A DNA stretch of 64,000 bases from Halorubrum sodomense (GCF_900111935.1 NZ_FOYN01000001.1:728069-792068); one strand, 5' to 3'. Counted from the first letter of the stretch, positions 41,017 to 50,579 are shown. Numbers and translations are program-made. The notes: generated from the sequence alone by a model not told the origin.

Positions 41017-43308
41017 TCAGCGGACGAATCGCCCGATAAGCGGCACGCGTTCGAGCGCGAGCCGCCGCACCGCTCTGCGCGCCGCGTCGGCCTCGGCGCG
41101 GGTCACCGACCCGGCGTACGCGGCGTGCTCGTACGCCGTCGCGACGGTCTCGACGCGCTCGTCCGCGCCGAGCGTCCGGATCGCGTCGACGTAGTTCCGC
41201 GGCGTCTCCCCCGGCCGCCGCTCGCGGTAGCGCCCGGCGAGCAGTCGTTCGAGGTCCGCGAACGCCCGCTCGGCGTCCGCGATCGGACCGCGCCGCCGCC
41301 GCGGGAGCAGCGGTCCGACCCGTCGACTCGCTCGACCCGTGAGTCCGGTTCGGCGGGCGCCAGCGACGCCGAGCGCGGCAACGAGCAGCCAGTAGACGGC
41401 CGTCTTCGGGTCCGGTATCGATCCGAGCGCACCGTCGTCGTTCCCGCCAGCGGTCGACCCCGCGGTGGCGCTCGCGCCGGCCGGCGGCACCGTCCCCGTC
41501 TGCTCGCCGCCGAAGCGAGCGATATCGACGGGGCCGACCGCGCCGGTGCCGGTCGCGTTCCCCGCCGTCGAGTTGCTCGCCCCCGTGTCCCCGTCGGCCG
41601 AACCCGCGTCGGCCTCGGGCTCGTTCGGAGCGGGCTCCGGCGTCCGGTCGGGCGCGGAGGCCTCGGTGTCGACGTTCTCCGCGCCCTCGGCGCGCGCCTC
41701 CGCGAGCCGGGTCTCTCGGACCTCGTCGCGGGGGCCCGACGGGGTCGGATCGAACGCCACCCAGCCGTGGTCCGGCACGTAGATCGACACCCACGCGTGG
41801 GCGTTCTGTCCGCGCACGACGTACTCGTCCTCGCTAACCTGCTCGCCGGACGTGTAGCCCGTCTCGAACCGGGTCGGGATCCCCTGCGAGCGGAGCATCG
41901 CCGCCATCGTCGTCGCGAAGTACACGCAGTAGCCGGCGTCCATCTCGAACAGGAACGCGTCGGCCACGTCACCCTCGGGCCGCTCGACGGTCAGCGAGTA
42001 CTCGTACTCCGATCGCAGGTACGACTCGATCGCGGCCGCCTGTTCGTACGGCGAGTCGGCGTTCGCCGCCGCGACGATCTCCTCCGTCCGCTCCCCGACC
42101 CGATCGGGGGTGCTCTCGGGCAGCTGGGTGTACCGCTCCTCGATCACCGCCGGGTAGTCGGTGCTCGCGTTCCGGAGCGTCGCCGGACCGGCGTCGAGGA
42201 CGCGGCTCGTCACCGTTACGCTCTCGCCCGGTTCGAGCGGCTCCGCGAGCCGGAGGCTGCCGCGCTCGTCGACCTCGACCGCTCCCGCGCCGTCGACCGA
42301 GACCGCCTTCCAGGGCGCCGGCAGCGCCGTCGACTCGGTCTCCGCGGTGATCGTCACGTCGACCGCCTCCGCCTCTCCCGGCGGGCCCGGCAGCGTGCCG
42401 TTCACCGCGGACCGCTCGCCGGTCCTGACCCAACCGTCGCCGGTGTAGGTGTCGTACGCCCCCGTGTGCCAGTTCCGCTCGACCGGGCTCTCGATCGTGT
42501 ACCGAACCGTCGGGGAGAGCCGCGTCGTCCCGACGACGGCCAGCTCGTCGTCGCCGCTCAGGCTCGACTCCAGGGTCGGCGTCCCGCGGTCGAGCCCCAG
42601 CGGCTCCGCGGCGCCCGCCGGGATCACGGTGACGGTCGCGCTCGCGACGACCATCGCCGCGACCACCAGCGCGAACGTCCCGGCGTGGCCGCGGCGTCGG
42701 CTCGGCGTCGACAGCGTCGAGAGCCCGATCGCGAGCGCGATGCCGACGACCCCGGCGACCGCGGCGCCGGTCTCGGCGTCGCCGGTGAGCACGAGGAAGC
42801 CGAGGGTTCCGCCGGCGACCGCCGCGGCCGCGACGTGGCGCCCGCGCCCGACGAAATAGCCGACGAGGAACGTCGGCACCGGCGCCACCGCGAGCACCCA
42901 GACGTCCGCGAGCGCCAGCCGCAGCACGGACAGTCCGGTCGACAGCGCGAGGAGGTCCAAGGTGACGCTCCGGAGGGTGAACAGCGCTCGCTGGCTCTCG
43001 GGGATCGCGAGGAAGTACCCCGCGAGCCCCGCCGCGAACAGCAGTCCGGCCAGCCACAGCGCGGTCCGCTCGCCGACGGCCCGCGCCAGCGCGACCCCGC
43101 CGAGTCCCGCGACCGCGACGACGGCCGCGGTCCGCCCCGTCCCGCCGACGACGTTCGTCACCTGAAAGAACACGGCGAGGTACGCCGCGGCCACGACCGC
43201 GACGCCGATCACCGCCGGGTCGGCCGTCCGCCCGTCGCTTCGGTCCGACCCGCTCCCGGCCGACTCGCTCCGGGAGAGGCGCCCCCGAACGGCCGACTCG
43301 CGACTCAC
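41017..43308 (-). CDS. TgpA-like membrane transglutaminase-fold protein
   Basis: A 763-residue membrane protein: about six N-terminal helices (30-235), a large outer domain (about 240-620) with a transglutaminase-like fold, another helix near 650, and a cytoplasmic DUF4129-like tail. The catalytic Cys is in DAGYCVYFATTMAAML, and the His and Asp in GQNAHAWVSIYVPDHGWVAF followed by DPTPSG. Substrate unknown. Its ATG overlaps the end of the DUF58 gene, which follows MoxR, the classic MoxR/DUF58/TgpA order. Confidence 0.9.
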   Translation of the reverse strand: MSRESAVRGRLSRSESAGSGSDRSDGRTADPAVIGVAVVAAAYLAVFFQVTNVVGGTGRTAAVVAVAGLGGVALARAVGERTALWLAGLLFAAGLAGYFLAIPESQRALFTLRSVTLDLLALSTGLSVLRLALADVWVLAVAPVPTFLVGYFVGRGRHVAAAAVAGGTLGFLVLTGDAETGAAVAGVVGIALAIGLSTLSTPSRRRGHAGTFALVVAAMVVASATVTVIPAGAAEPLGLDRGTPTLESSLSGDDELAVVGTTRLSPTVRYTIESPVERNWHTGAYDTYTGDGWVRTGERSAVNGTLPGPPGEAEAVDVTITAETESTALPAPWKAVSVDGAGAVEVDERGSLRLAEPLEPGESVTVTSRVLDAGPATLRNASTDYPAVIEERYTQLPESTPDRVGERTEEIVAAANADSPYEQAAAIESYLRSEYEYSLTVERPEGDVADAFLFEMDAGYCVYFATTMAAMLRSQGIPTRFETGYTSGEQVSEDEYVVRGQNAHAWVSIYVPDHGWVAFDPTPSGPRDEVRETRLAEARAEGAENVDTEASAPDRTPEPAPNEPEADAGSADGDTGASNSTAGNATGTGAVGPVDIARFGGEQTGTVPPAGASATAGSTAGGNDDGALGSIPDPKTAVYWLLVAALGVAGARRTGLTGRASRRVGPLLPRRRRGPIADAERAFADLERLLAGRYRERRPGETPRNYVDAIRTLGADERVETVATAYEHAAYAGSVTRAEADAARRAVRRLALERVPLIGRFVR

Positions 43309-44492
43309 GGCGACGCCACCTCCCGGCGGTCGGTCGATCCGTCCGGTCGGCTCGACTGCGGGCCGTCGGTCGCGGTGCGCTCCTCGTCGGCCTCGCGGCG
43401 CAGGTCCGCGAACGAGACCGAGCGGTCCCCCGTTCGGAACCGGGCGCCGTCCGCCGCGGCGACGATCGTCACGTCGGCCTCGTCGTCGGTCACCGCCCCC
43501 GGACCGGTCCGGGCCGCGAGTTCGAGCACCTCGCGCCGGCCGCGTCCGCCCGGCGCCGCCGAGACGCGACCGCCGGGCAGTCGCACGTCGACGGGGACGC
43601 CGTCGTCGAGCAGCGCCAGCGCGAGGCTCGCGGTCGCCCGCGCGAGCTCGTCGGCAGCGGCCGCGTTCGCGGAGCGTCCGGGGGTCGAGTCGTCGCCGCG
43701 ATCGACGGCGCCGAGCGAGCCGGCTCCGCGCCCGTCGTCGCGACCGCCGACCGGTCCGTCCCCGCCGCCGCGAACCTCCGTTCCGCCCGCGATCGTCACC
43801 CGGTTCCGGACGGTCTCGGCCGCGAACTCCTTGACGACGATCTCGTCGCGCTTGGCGGTCGTCGCCCAGTGGACGTCGCGGACCGCGTCGCCGCGGGTGT
43901 ACTCGCGGAGGCGGTCGAACTCCTCGCGTTGGCGGCTCACGTCGACCGCGTCGGCCGCGTACAGCTCGCGGCGGAACCGCGTCGGGACCGGGTCGCGGGG
44001 CGGGTACACGGTCACCGCCGCGGTCTCGTCGACGACCAGCTCGCGCTCGAAGAGCCCGAACACGTCGGTGACGGTGAGCTCGACCGGGCCGAGCGTCCGC
44101 TCGCCGCGCTGGCGGTACGTGACGCGGTACGAGACCGGCTCCGTGCCCACAGACGCCCGGATCGGCGCCGCCGGGCCGTCGAGCCCCTCGTCGACACGGA
44201 CGCGCACGTCGGCGAGAAACGACTGCGAGGCAGCCTCGTCGCCCCGCGCCGCCTCGGGTCCGAACGCCAAGCGGACCTCTCGCGTCTCTCCGGCGAACCC
44301 GTCGGCGGGCGTCACGTGGCGGACCGCGGGCACCTCGACGCGCGACACCTGGACGTAGCCGGCCGCGAGCGCGATGGCGACCGGGAGCACGACCGCGTCG
44401 AGCGCGCGCCCGCCGGCGGCGAGCGCGCTGGCGGCCGCGACGAGGCCGACGACGCCGGCGACGCGCCCCCGGCGGGTGAGTGCCGGCGTCAT
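43305..44492 (-). CDS. DUF58 protein
   Basis: A 395-residue protein with two N-terminal helices (about 12-45), a strand-rich domain, and the DUF58 signature DRLREYTRGDAVRDVHWATT followed by AKRDEIVVKEFAAE (about 190-225). The C-terminal part is a poorly conserved vWA-like region with low-complexity insert. The middle gene of the MoxR/DUF58/TgpA operon; it overlaps the TgpA start by 4 bp and follows moxR by 31 bp. Confidence 0.9.
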   Translation of the reverse strand: MTPALTRRGRVAGVVGLVAAASALAAGGRALDAVVLPVAIALAAGYVQVSRVEVPAVRHVTPADGFAGETREVRLAFGPEAARGDEAASQSFLADVRVRVDEGLDGPAAPIRASVGTEPVSYRVTYRQRGERTLGPVELTVTDVFGLFERELVVDETAAVTVYPPRDPVPTRFRRELYAADAVDVSRQREEFDRLREYTRGDAVRDVHWATTAKRDEIVVKEFAAETVRNRVTIAGGTEVRGGGDGPVGGRDDGRGAGSLGAVDRGDDSTPGRSANAAAADELARATASLALALLDDGVPVDVRLPGGRVSAAPGGRGRREVLELAARTGPGAVTDDEADVTIVAAADGARFRTGDRSVSFADLRREADEERTATDGPQSSRPDGSTDRREVASP

Positions 44493-44523
44493 CCTGACCT
44501 GAGTGGGGTCGGCGTCACCGTCA

Positions 44524-45570
44524 TCATTCCACCCGGATTCGGTCGAGCGCGTCGTCGACGATGTCCGCGCCGTCGGTCCCGCCCGATTCGGTCCGGATCC
44601 GGTGTGAGAGCACGGTCGGCGCCTCGGCCTGGACGTCGTCTGGGATCACGTAGCTGCGACCTTCGAGCGCGGCGCGGGCCTGCGACGCCCTGACGAGCGC
44701 GAGGCTTCCGCGCGGGCTCGCCCCGAGCCGGGCGTTCCGACGGGTGTACACCGCGAGGCGAGCCACGTAGTTCCGGACCGCCTCCGAGGTCTCGATCTCC
44801 CCGACGATCCGGCGGGCCCGCCGGACGTCCGCGATCGTCGCCACGGGCTCGACCGCGTCGACCGGGTGATCGCCGGCGAGGCGCCCGAGGATCGCGGCCT
44901 CCTCTTCGGTGTCCGGGTAGCCGAGCCGGATCTTCTTCGTGAAGCGGTCGACCTCCGCGACCGGGAGCTCGTACGTCTGTCCGGGCTCCACGTCGTTCTG
45001 GGTCGCGATGACGCAGAACGGGTCGGGGAGGTCGCGGGTCGTCCCGTCGGTGGTCACCTGGTTCTCCTCCATCGCCTCCAACAGCGCCGACTGCGTCTTC
45101 GGCGGGGCGCGGTTGATCTCGTCGCCGAGGACGACGTTCGCGAACACCGGACCGGGCTGGAAGTCGAACTCGTCGGTCCGGCGGTTGAAGACGTTGACGC
45201 CGGTGACGTCGGAGGGTAAGAGGTCGGGGGTGAACTGGACGCGCTTGAACGAGCCGTCGATCGACCGCGCGACCGACTTCGCGAGCGTCGTCTTCCCGAC
45301 GCCCGGCACGTCCTCGACGAGGAGGTGGCCGCGCGCCAGCACGGTGACGAGGACGTGTTCGACGGCGTCGCGCTTGCCGACGATCACCTCCTCGACCTCG
45401 CTCACGATCCGGTCCGCGAGCGCGGCGACGTCGGCGGGGGTCTCGGGGGCGCTCGCCGCGGCGGCACCGGCCGCCGCGCCAGCGCGCTCGCCGCCGGTCG
45501 ATTCCGCCTCGGCGTCCGCCGACTCCGCGGGACCGGTCCCAATCGGTCCCGGCTCTCCGGGGTCCGTCAT
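44524..45570 (-). CDS. MoxR-family AAA+ ATPase
   Basis: A 348-residue AAA+ chaperone-like ATPase. The first 45 residues are low complexity. Then Walker A VEDVPGVGKTTLAKS, Walker B NVVLGDEINRAPPKTQSALL, sensor FCVIATQNDVEPGQTYELPV and a C-terminal lid with RASQARAALEGRSYVIPDDV. It is expected to activate the DUF58/TgpA products encoded downstream. A TATA-like GGTATATC (about 45636-45645) lies about 70 bp upstream, so this transcript may have a leader. Confidence 0.92.
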   Translation of the reverse strand: MTDPGEPGPIGTGPAESADAEAESTGGERAGAAAGAAAASAPETPADVAALADRIVSEVEEVIVGKRDAVEHVLVTVLARGHLLVEDVPGVGKTTLAKSVARSIDGSFKRVQFTPDLLPSDVTGVNVFNRRTDEFDFQPGPVFANVVLGDEINRAPPKTQSALLEAMEENQVTTDGTTRDLPDPFCVIATQNDVEPGQTYELPVAEVDRFTKKIRLGYPDTEEEAAILGRLAGDHPVDAVEPVATIADVRRARRIVGEIETSEAVRNYVARLAVYTRRNARLGASPRGSLALVRASQARAALEGRSYVIPDDVQAEAPTVLSHRIRTESGGTDGADIVDDALDRIRVE

Positions 45571-45761
45571 GTTCGGTCGGCCTCGCCGGGGTCGGCTTCC
45601 CGTCCGGAGACGACCGTGCGAATGCTCCCCGTGATCATCGATATACCCCGGCTAAGGCGAGCAACGGCATATGCGTTCCGCCGCCGGCCGTCCGCTCGTC
45701 GCGGCCGATTTCGGCCCCTCGGCCTCCTCCGGACGGGCCCGCGATCCCCGACGGAGTCCCG

Positions 45762-45845
45762 AGTTTCGGGGCGCCCGAGTTTTCAAACTCCCCGGGGTTT
45801 CAGGCCACCTGAGGTTTCAGCGCACCCGAGGCTTCGGGCCGCCCG
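45762..45845. repeat. Degenerate 17-bp tandem repeats (5 copies)
   Basis: Five 16-17-bp units (45762, 45778, 45795, 45812, 45829), each shaped like AGGTTTCAGCGCACCCG. They lie in the 290-bp gene-free gap between the moxR start and the pyrC stop. I see no open frame; the run may be a transcription terminator region or simple slippage product. Confidence 0.65.
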
Positions 45846-45860
45846 GGGTCCCCGGCCCGA

Positions 45861-47258
45861 CTACGGCTCCCTGACGTTCCGCCCGACCGGATCGCCGAAC
45901 GACGCGGCCCCGGTCGCCGGGTCGCGCTCGTAGACGACCTCGCCGCGGACGAGCGTGACCTCGGGGAAGATACCTCGAAGCCCCTCGAAGGGGGTCCACG
46001 CGCAGGCGCTGTGGAGCGCGGCGGCCTCCACCTCGCGCGGGTCGGCGGTGTTGACGAGGACGAGGTCGGCGTCGTACCCCTCGGCGACCCGTCCCTTCCG
46101 GTCGAGGCCGAATATCTCGGCCGGGTTCGCGGCGACGACGTCGCGGACGCGTTTGAGCGACAGTTCGCCCTTCCGGGCCGATTCGAGCAGGAGCGGGTAC
46201 AGCGTCTCGACGCCCGGAACGCCGCTCGGCGCGTCGACGAGCCCCTCCCGCTTCTCCGCGACCGTGTGGGGCGCGTGGTCGGTCGCGACCACGTCGACCG
46301 CGCCCTCGGCGAGCCGGGCGAACAGCGCCTCCCGCCGCGACTCGGACCGGAGCGGCGGGTTCATCCGTCCGAACGTCCCCAGTGATCGCGCCCGCTCCCG
46401 GGAGAGGTAGAGGTGGTGCGGCGTCACCTCGCAGGTGACCCGCCGGGCGGCGGCGTCGGCTCCGTCGCCGTCGGCGTCGACCTCGTCCCCGTCCCCGTCG
46501 GCCGCCGTCGACTCGTCCTCCCGGGCCTCGACGACGGCGTCGACCGCCGCCGGCGTCGAGGTGTGCGCGACGTGGACCTGCGCGTCGCGGTCCGCGGCGG
46601 TCGCGATAGCGCGCTCGACGGCGGCGACCTCGGCGGCGGCGGTCCGGTAGGCGGACCACGCGTCGGCGGTCGCGGCCGTGCCGCCGCCGCCGAGGTCGCC
46701 GTCGAGCGCCGACTCGTCGAACAGCGTCGCGTCCTCGGCGTGGACGGTGACGGGGGCGTCGCGCGCCGCGGCCTCGTCGAGCGCGTCCGCGAACAGGTCG
46801 GCGTCGATCCCCATGTCGCCGGTCGAGTCCGCGAGGAACACCTCCCCCAGCGCGAACAGCGGGCGGTCGAAGAGGCTCTCCGGGTCCCAGTCGGGGGTGA
46901 CGCCGCCGTTGATCCCGTAGTCGACGAGCGAGTCGGCCGCGAGGTCGGCCTTCTCGTCGAACGCCGCGCCGTCGACGGTAGGCGGCGAGGTGTTCGGCTG
47001 GTCGACGACGGTCGTGACGCCCCCCGCGGCCGCGCTCCGCGAGCCCGACGCCCACGTCTCCTTGTGGCTCCCGCCCGGCTCGCGGAAGTGGACGTGGACG
47101 TCGATCGCGCCGGGCAGGAGGTGCCGCCCGCCGGCCTCGATGACGCGCTCGCCGGCGTCGGCGCCGAGCCCCTCGCTGACCGCGGCGATCCGTCCGTCGT
47201 CGCCGATCCGCGCGTCCCGAACCCGGCCGTCGGCCAGCGTCGCGCCCGTGATGAGCAT
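45861..47258 (-). CDS. pyrC: Dihydroorotase
   Basis: Closes carbamoyl-aspartate to dihydroorotate in pyrimidine synthesis. The 465-residue protein has the amidohydrolase metal motif DVHVHFREPG near the start, VHAEDATLF and HVAHTS for other metal histidines, CEVTPHHLYL, and VATDHAPHT with the catalytic Asp. An acidic insert (about residues 245-270, DGDGDEVDADGDGAD) is a halophilic addition. The start MLITGATL (47258) is chosen over an in-frame ATG at 47354. Confidence 0.93.
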   Translation of the reverse strand: MLITGATLADGRVRDARIGDDGRIAAVSEGLGADAGERVIEAGGRHLLPGAIDVHVHFREPGGSHKETWASGSRSAAAGGVTTVVDQPNTSPPTVDGAAFDEKADLAADSLVDYGINGGVTPDWDPESLFDRPLFALGEVFLADSTGDMGIDADLFADALDEAAARDAPVTVHAEDATLFDESALDGDLGGGGTAATADAWSAYRTAAAEVAAVERAIATAADRDAQVHVAHTSTPAAVDAVVEAREDESTAADGDGDEVDADGDGADAAARRVTCEVTPHHLYLSRERARSLGTFGRMNPPLRSESRREALFARLAEGAVDVVATDHAPHTVAEKREGLVDAPSGVPGVETLYPLLLESARKGELSLKRVRDVVAANPAEIFGLDRKGRVAEGYDADLVLVNTADPREVEAAALHSACAWTPFEGLRGIFPEVTLVRGEVVYERDPATGAASFGDPVGRNVREP

Positions 47259-47386
47259 CGTTGTCGGCCGGTCGCGGCGCGCGGAATAAACGCTGGTGGT
47301 TCCCGGTCGCGAGATCGGCGGCCGTCGGCGGCGACGCGCTCCGAGCAACCACAAGACGTTTGTCGCCGGCGGGGGCTCTCCACCGC

Positions 47387-47935
47387 ATGACGTTCCTTCT
47401 CCCCGCCCGCTCGGGAGTCGTCCCTCCGCTCCGGGGCTCGACCGCTTCTCTCGGGGTCCCCGCCGTCGCGGACGCGGTCGTCGGCTGGCTGTGGACGGTC
47501 GCGCTGTTCCTCTTCCCCGGCCTCGTCGCCGCCGGACTGTGCGCGCCGTGCCTCGCCGCCGAGCGCCTCCGGGCGCTGTTCGACGCGCTCCCGCCGGCGG
47601 GACGCGTCTTGCCCTCGTACCTCGGAGTGTCCGTGGGGCTCTCGGTCCCGTACGTCGCCGGCGTCGCGCTCACCGTCGCGTACGCCGGCGAGGCGGGTCC
47701 CGCCTGGAGCGAGGGGTTCCTCACGACGGCGCTGTTCGGCGCGGTCCTCGTCGCCCTCGTCGCGCCGGCGGTCGCCGTGATCGGCCTGCCGCGGCTCGGC
47801 GTCGACTGGGATCCGACGGGGTACGGCTACTCGACGTGGCTCCTCCTCGTCGGCGCCGGCCTGTGGTACGCGCTCGTCGCCGCCGTGCCGCTCGTCGCGC
47901 TCGCCGTCGGGATGGCGCTGCCGGGCGGGTACTGA
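47387..47935 (+). CDS. Integral membrane protein of unknown function
   Basis: A 182-residue protein with about four hydrophobic segments (about 33-60, 78-100, 112-132 and 147-178). No catalytic motif. The ATG at 47387 is preferred over an upstream in-frame ATG because it lies about 30 bp after a TTTGTC stretch and just before the hydrophobic part. It is divergent from pyrC. Confidence 0.7.
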   Translation: MTFLLPARSGVVPPLRGSTASLGVPAVADAVVGWLWTVALFLFPGLVAAGLCAPCLAAERLRALFDALPPAGRVLPSYLGVSVGLSVPYVAGVALTVAYAGEAGPAWSEGFLTTALFGAVLVALVAPAVAVIGLPRLGVDWDPTGYGYSTWLLLVGAGLWYALVAAVPLVALAVGMALPGGY

Positions 47936-47954
47936 CGATTCAGTCACCGGTCGT

Positions 47955-48345
47955 CGATTCATAAATGGACGAGGCGGTCGGCGCGTGCCTCCGAGTGGCC
48001 GCCATCGGCGGCCGCGAGGAGCACGCGCGAGGGACGCCGCGAGCGACCGAAGGGAGCGAGCGGCAGCGAGGCGCGACGCGCCTCTGGCAGCCGGCGGCTT
48101 CGCCGCCGGCGACGAGGCTGGGGAGGTGAGAGGTGCGGTCGCGGTGCGGGACGGGGCGGGACTCAAAGGGGCAGTCGCGAGGACGGCGCAGGCGACGTAA
48201 GCACTGGAAGGAGCGAACGGAGTGAGCGACTGAAGCGCGCAACGAGCGTGCGCCGTCCTCGCGACTGGGGCTTTGGAGGTGTTCGCCGCCGATCAGCTGT
48301 CAACTATTTATAAGCGAGCGACTGGGGCTTCGGCAGTGTTCACTG
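47955..48345 (+). ncRNA. Dispersed structured non-coding element, copy B
   Basis: Plus-strand counterpart of 21880-22350. The shared 5' block (about 47981-48033) starts GGCGCGTGCCT and includes the GGCCGCC/GGCGGCC hairpin; the 92-bp G-rich core is 48111-48202; the 27-bp 3' block is 48258-48284. The spacer between core and 3' block is about 56 bp here but about 160 bp in copy A. A second copy of the 3' block follows at 48320-48352, with a perfect CGGCAGTG-TT-CACTGCCG hairpin. An ATAAA lies about 14 bp before the 5' block. It fills the 500-bp gap before serS. No plausible gene is seen in it. Confidence 0.55.
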
Positions 48346-48436
48346 CCGATCACCGAGTGCTAACTAAAAGAAGACGCTGTGAGACGTTACCGACGCTCCG
48401 ATACGGTTTTGGGTCGCCCCGCGGAACCCCCGACAA

Positions 48437-49807
48437 ATGCTGTCTCGACAGTTCGTCCGGGAGAACCCCGAGGTCGTCCGCGAGGCGCTCGCGAACAAGG
48501 GCGTCGACGTGGACCTCGACCGGATACTCGACGTCGACGAGGAGTGGCGGGAGCTGAAACAGCGCGGCGACGACCTGCGCCACGAGCGCAACGAGGTCTC
48601 CTCGACGATCGGCGAGCTGAAGGGGGCCGGCGAGGAGGAGGCGGCCCAGGAGGCCATCGAGCGCTCGCAGGAGCTCAAGTCGGAGCTTCAGGAGATCGAG
48701 GAGCGCGCCGACGAACTGGAGGCCGAACTGGAGGAGTCCTTACTCGAACTCCCCCAGATACCCCAGGACTCGGTCCCCGTGGGCGCGGACGAGTCGGAGA
48801 ACGTCGAGGTGCGTCGCGAGGGGTTCGACGACCTCCGTGACGTCCCGGACGAGATCGAGCCGCACTACGACCTCGGCGAGGACCTCGAGATCCTCGACTT
48901 CGAGCGCGGTGCGAAGGTCGCGGGCGGCGGGTTCTACGTCGCGAAGGGCGACGGCGCCCGCCTCGAGCACGCGCTGATCCAGTTCATGCTCGACGTCCAC
49001 CGCGAGCAGGGGTACGAGGACGTGTTCCCGCCGATCCCCGTCAACTCCGCGTCGATGCGCGGGACCGGCCAGCTCCCGAAGTTCACCGAGGACGCCTACC
49101 GCGTCGAGGGGTCGAACGAGGACGCGTACGACGACGACGACCTCTGGCTGCTCCCGACCGCGGAGGTGCCCGTCACGAACCTCCACCGCGACGAGATCCT
49201 CCTCGGCGAGGACCTCCCGCTGAAGTACCAGGCGTACACGCCGAACTTCCGGCAGGAGGCTGGCGAGCACGGCACCGAGACGCGCGGGATCGTCCGCGTC
49301 CACCAGTTCAACAAGGTGGAGATGGTGAACTTCGTTCGGCCCGAGGAGAGCGACGAGCGCTTCGAGGGGCTCGTCGACGAGGCCGAGGAGGTTCTCCGTC
49401 GGCTCGACCTCCCGTACCGCATCCTGGAGATGTGTACCGGCGATCTGGGGTTCACGCAGGCGAAGAAGTACGACGTCGAGGTGTGGGCGCCCGCCGACGA
49501 CATGGACGAGGGGCCCGACGTGGGCGGCCGCTGGCTGGAGGTCTCCTCCGTCTCGAACTTCGAGGACTTCCAGTCGCGCCGCGCCGGCATCCGGTACCGC
49601 GAGGAGCACCACGAGTCCGCCGAGTACCTCCACACCCTGAACGGCTCGGGGCTCGCGGTGCCGCGGGTCGTCGTCGCCATCCTGGAGTACTACCAGAACG
49701 ACGACGGCACCGTCACCGTCCCGGAGGCGCTGCGTCCGTACATGGGCGGGACGGAGGTCATCGAGGGCCACGACGCGGTCGGCGAGTCGAAGCTGGGCGA
49801 GGAATAG
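48437..49807 (+). CDS. serS: Seryl-tRNA synthetase
   Basis: Charges tRNA-Ser. The 456-residue protein has the N-terminal coiled-coil arm (about 30-105) that grips tRNA-Ser, and the class II core: motif 1 near [19 protein letters not shown], motif 2 [20 protein letters not shown], and motif 3 [20 protein letters not shown]. It is the common type, not the rare methanogen type. The ATG follows GACAA; upstream lies the structured element at 47955-48345. Confidence 0.97.
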   Translation: MLSRQFVRENPEVVREALANKGVDVDLDRILDVDEEWRELKQRGDDLRHERNEVSSTIGELKGAGEEEAAQEAIERSQELKSELQEIEERADELEAELEESLLELPQIPQDSVPVGADESENVEVRREGFDDLRDVPDEIEPHYDLGEDLEILDFERGAKVAGGGFYVAKGDGARLEHALIQFMLDVHREQGYEDVFPPIPVNSASMRGTGQLPKFTEDAYRVEGSNEDAYDDDDLWLLPTAEVPVTNLHRDEILLGEDLPLKYQAYTPNFRQEAGEHGTETRGIVRVHQFNKVEMVNFVRPEESDERFEGLVDEAEEVLRRLDLPYRILEMCTGDLGFTQAKKYDVEVWAPADDMDEGPDVGGRWLEVSSVSNFEDFQSRRAGIRYREEHHESAEYLHTLNGSGLAVPRVVVAILEYYQNDDGTVTVPEALRPYMGGTEVIEGHDAVGESKLGEE

Positions 49808-49914
49808 GGGTCGACTCGGCGGGGAAACCCGGCGGTCGCGAGCCCGCCCGACCGCTCTCGACGCCCACATGCTCTCCGATTCCCCCTCGGTTCGGGCCTC
49901 CCGTGACCTTTCCG

Positions 49915-50041
49915 CGTCCGCTATCTTCGGCATCTCGCGGACGAAGGCGACGAGCTCGTTGCCGCGTTCGAGCGTCCGTTCGACGAGGGGGCGGCCGGTT
50001 CGACCGCCCGCACCGAAGGTGGCGATTCGCACGCGACACAT
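49915..50041 (-). pseudogene. Truncated NAD(P)-binding SDR (N-terminal fragment)
   Basis: From the ATG at 50041 the frame reads RVRIATFGAGGRTGRPLVER then TLERGNELVAFVREMPKI, the first Rossmann strand and glycine motif of an NmrA-like oxidoreductase. Similarity stops after about 40 residues and the frame then runs into the antisense of serS. It is divergent from the HxlR regulator, with the palindromic operator 27 bp upstream, so it was probably once a regulated target. Confidence 0.6.
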
Positions 50042-50067
50042 GGGTGCGCTCGGAGCATATCGGAGTG

Positions 50068-50085
50068 ACTTCGATACTTCGAAGT
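50068..50085. promoter_or_regulatory. Palindromic operator upstream of the HxlR gene
   Basis: ACTTCGATACTTCGAAGT: 7-bp arms ACTTCGA/TCGAAGT around a 4-bp centre. It is about 30-35 bp upstream of the TATA of the HxlR gene (ACAATATC, about 50117-50124) and just upstream of the truncated SDR. A near-identical palindrome stands before the ABC genes (52127). Confidence 0.7.
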
Positions 50086-50146
50086 AATGGGCTTTCGAGG
50101 ACTCGCGACCAAAGGTACAATATCGCAAGTCTCGTGGTGGCGATCA

Positions 50147-50554
50147 ATGACCGGTCCCAGCGATCCACCGGCGGTCCCCGACCTCGACTCGGGGCTGTCA
50201 CGCGAGGAGGCGATCGCGCTGCGCGAGTCCTTCGAAGACGCGGAACAGGAGCGCATTCGACGGACGGTGGCGGAGCTCCTCGACCTGCTCGGGAAGGCCC
50301 ACACGATGGCGGTCCTGAGCGAGTTCGCGTTCGCCGAGGGGCCGCTCCGGTTCAGCGACCTGGAGGCCGAACTCGGGATCGCGCCGAACACGCTCTCGAC
50401 GCGGTTGCGCGAGCTGAACGAAGCGGCGCTGCTCGAACGGGACGCCTACGACGAGGTCCCGCCCCGCGTGGAGTACACGCCGACGGAGAGGGCCGAGTCG
50501 CTGTTCCCCGTTTTCGCCCACCTCCACCACTGGGCGATCGAACACGAGCTGTAG
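50147..50554 (+). CDS. HxlR-family transcriptional regulator
   Basis: A 135-residue winged-helix regulator: KAHTMAVLSEFAFAEGPLRF, SDLEAELGIAPNTLSTRLRE (recognition region) and EVPPRVEYTPTERAESLFPV. Members respond to electrophiles, quinones or drugs, often via one N-terminal cysteine, but none is visible here. The ATG at 50147 (MTGPSDPP) is preferred to 50087 because a TATA element lies 25 bp before it. Palindromes upstream of this gene and of two neighbours suggest it controls them. Confidence 0.85.
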   Translation: MTGPSDPPAVPDLDSGLSREEAIALRESFEDAEQERIRRTVAELLDLLGKAHTMAVLSEFAFAEGPLRFSDLEAELGIAPNTLSTRLRELNEAALLERDAYDEVPPRVEYTPTERAESLFPVFAHLHHWAIEHEL

Positions 50555-50579
50555 CCGGAGCCGTCCCTCGCTACCGACC

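Noticed and set aside
41125..44358. 1077-codon plus-strand open frame opposite TgpA and DUF58
   Set aside because: It is antisense to two well-supported genes; the long frame arises from GC-rich codon bias, and the product has no domain pattern.
47940..48242. 100-codon minus-strand frame in element B as a protein
   Set aside because: Same reasoning as copy A: the shared stretch CPFxSRPxPH is the complement of the conserved core and shows no synonymous bias.
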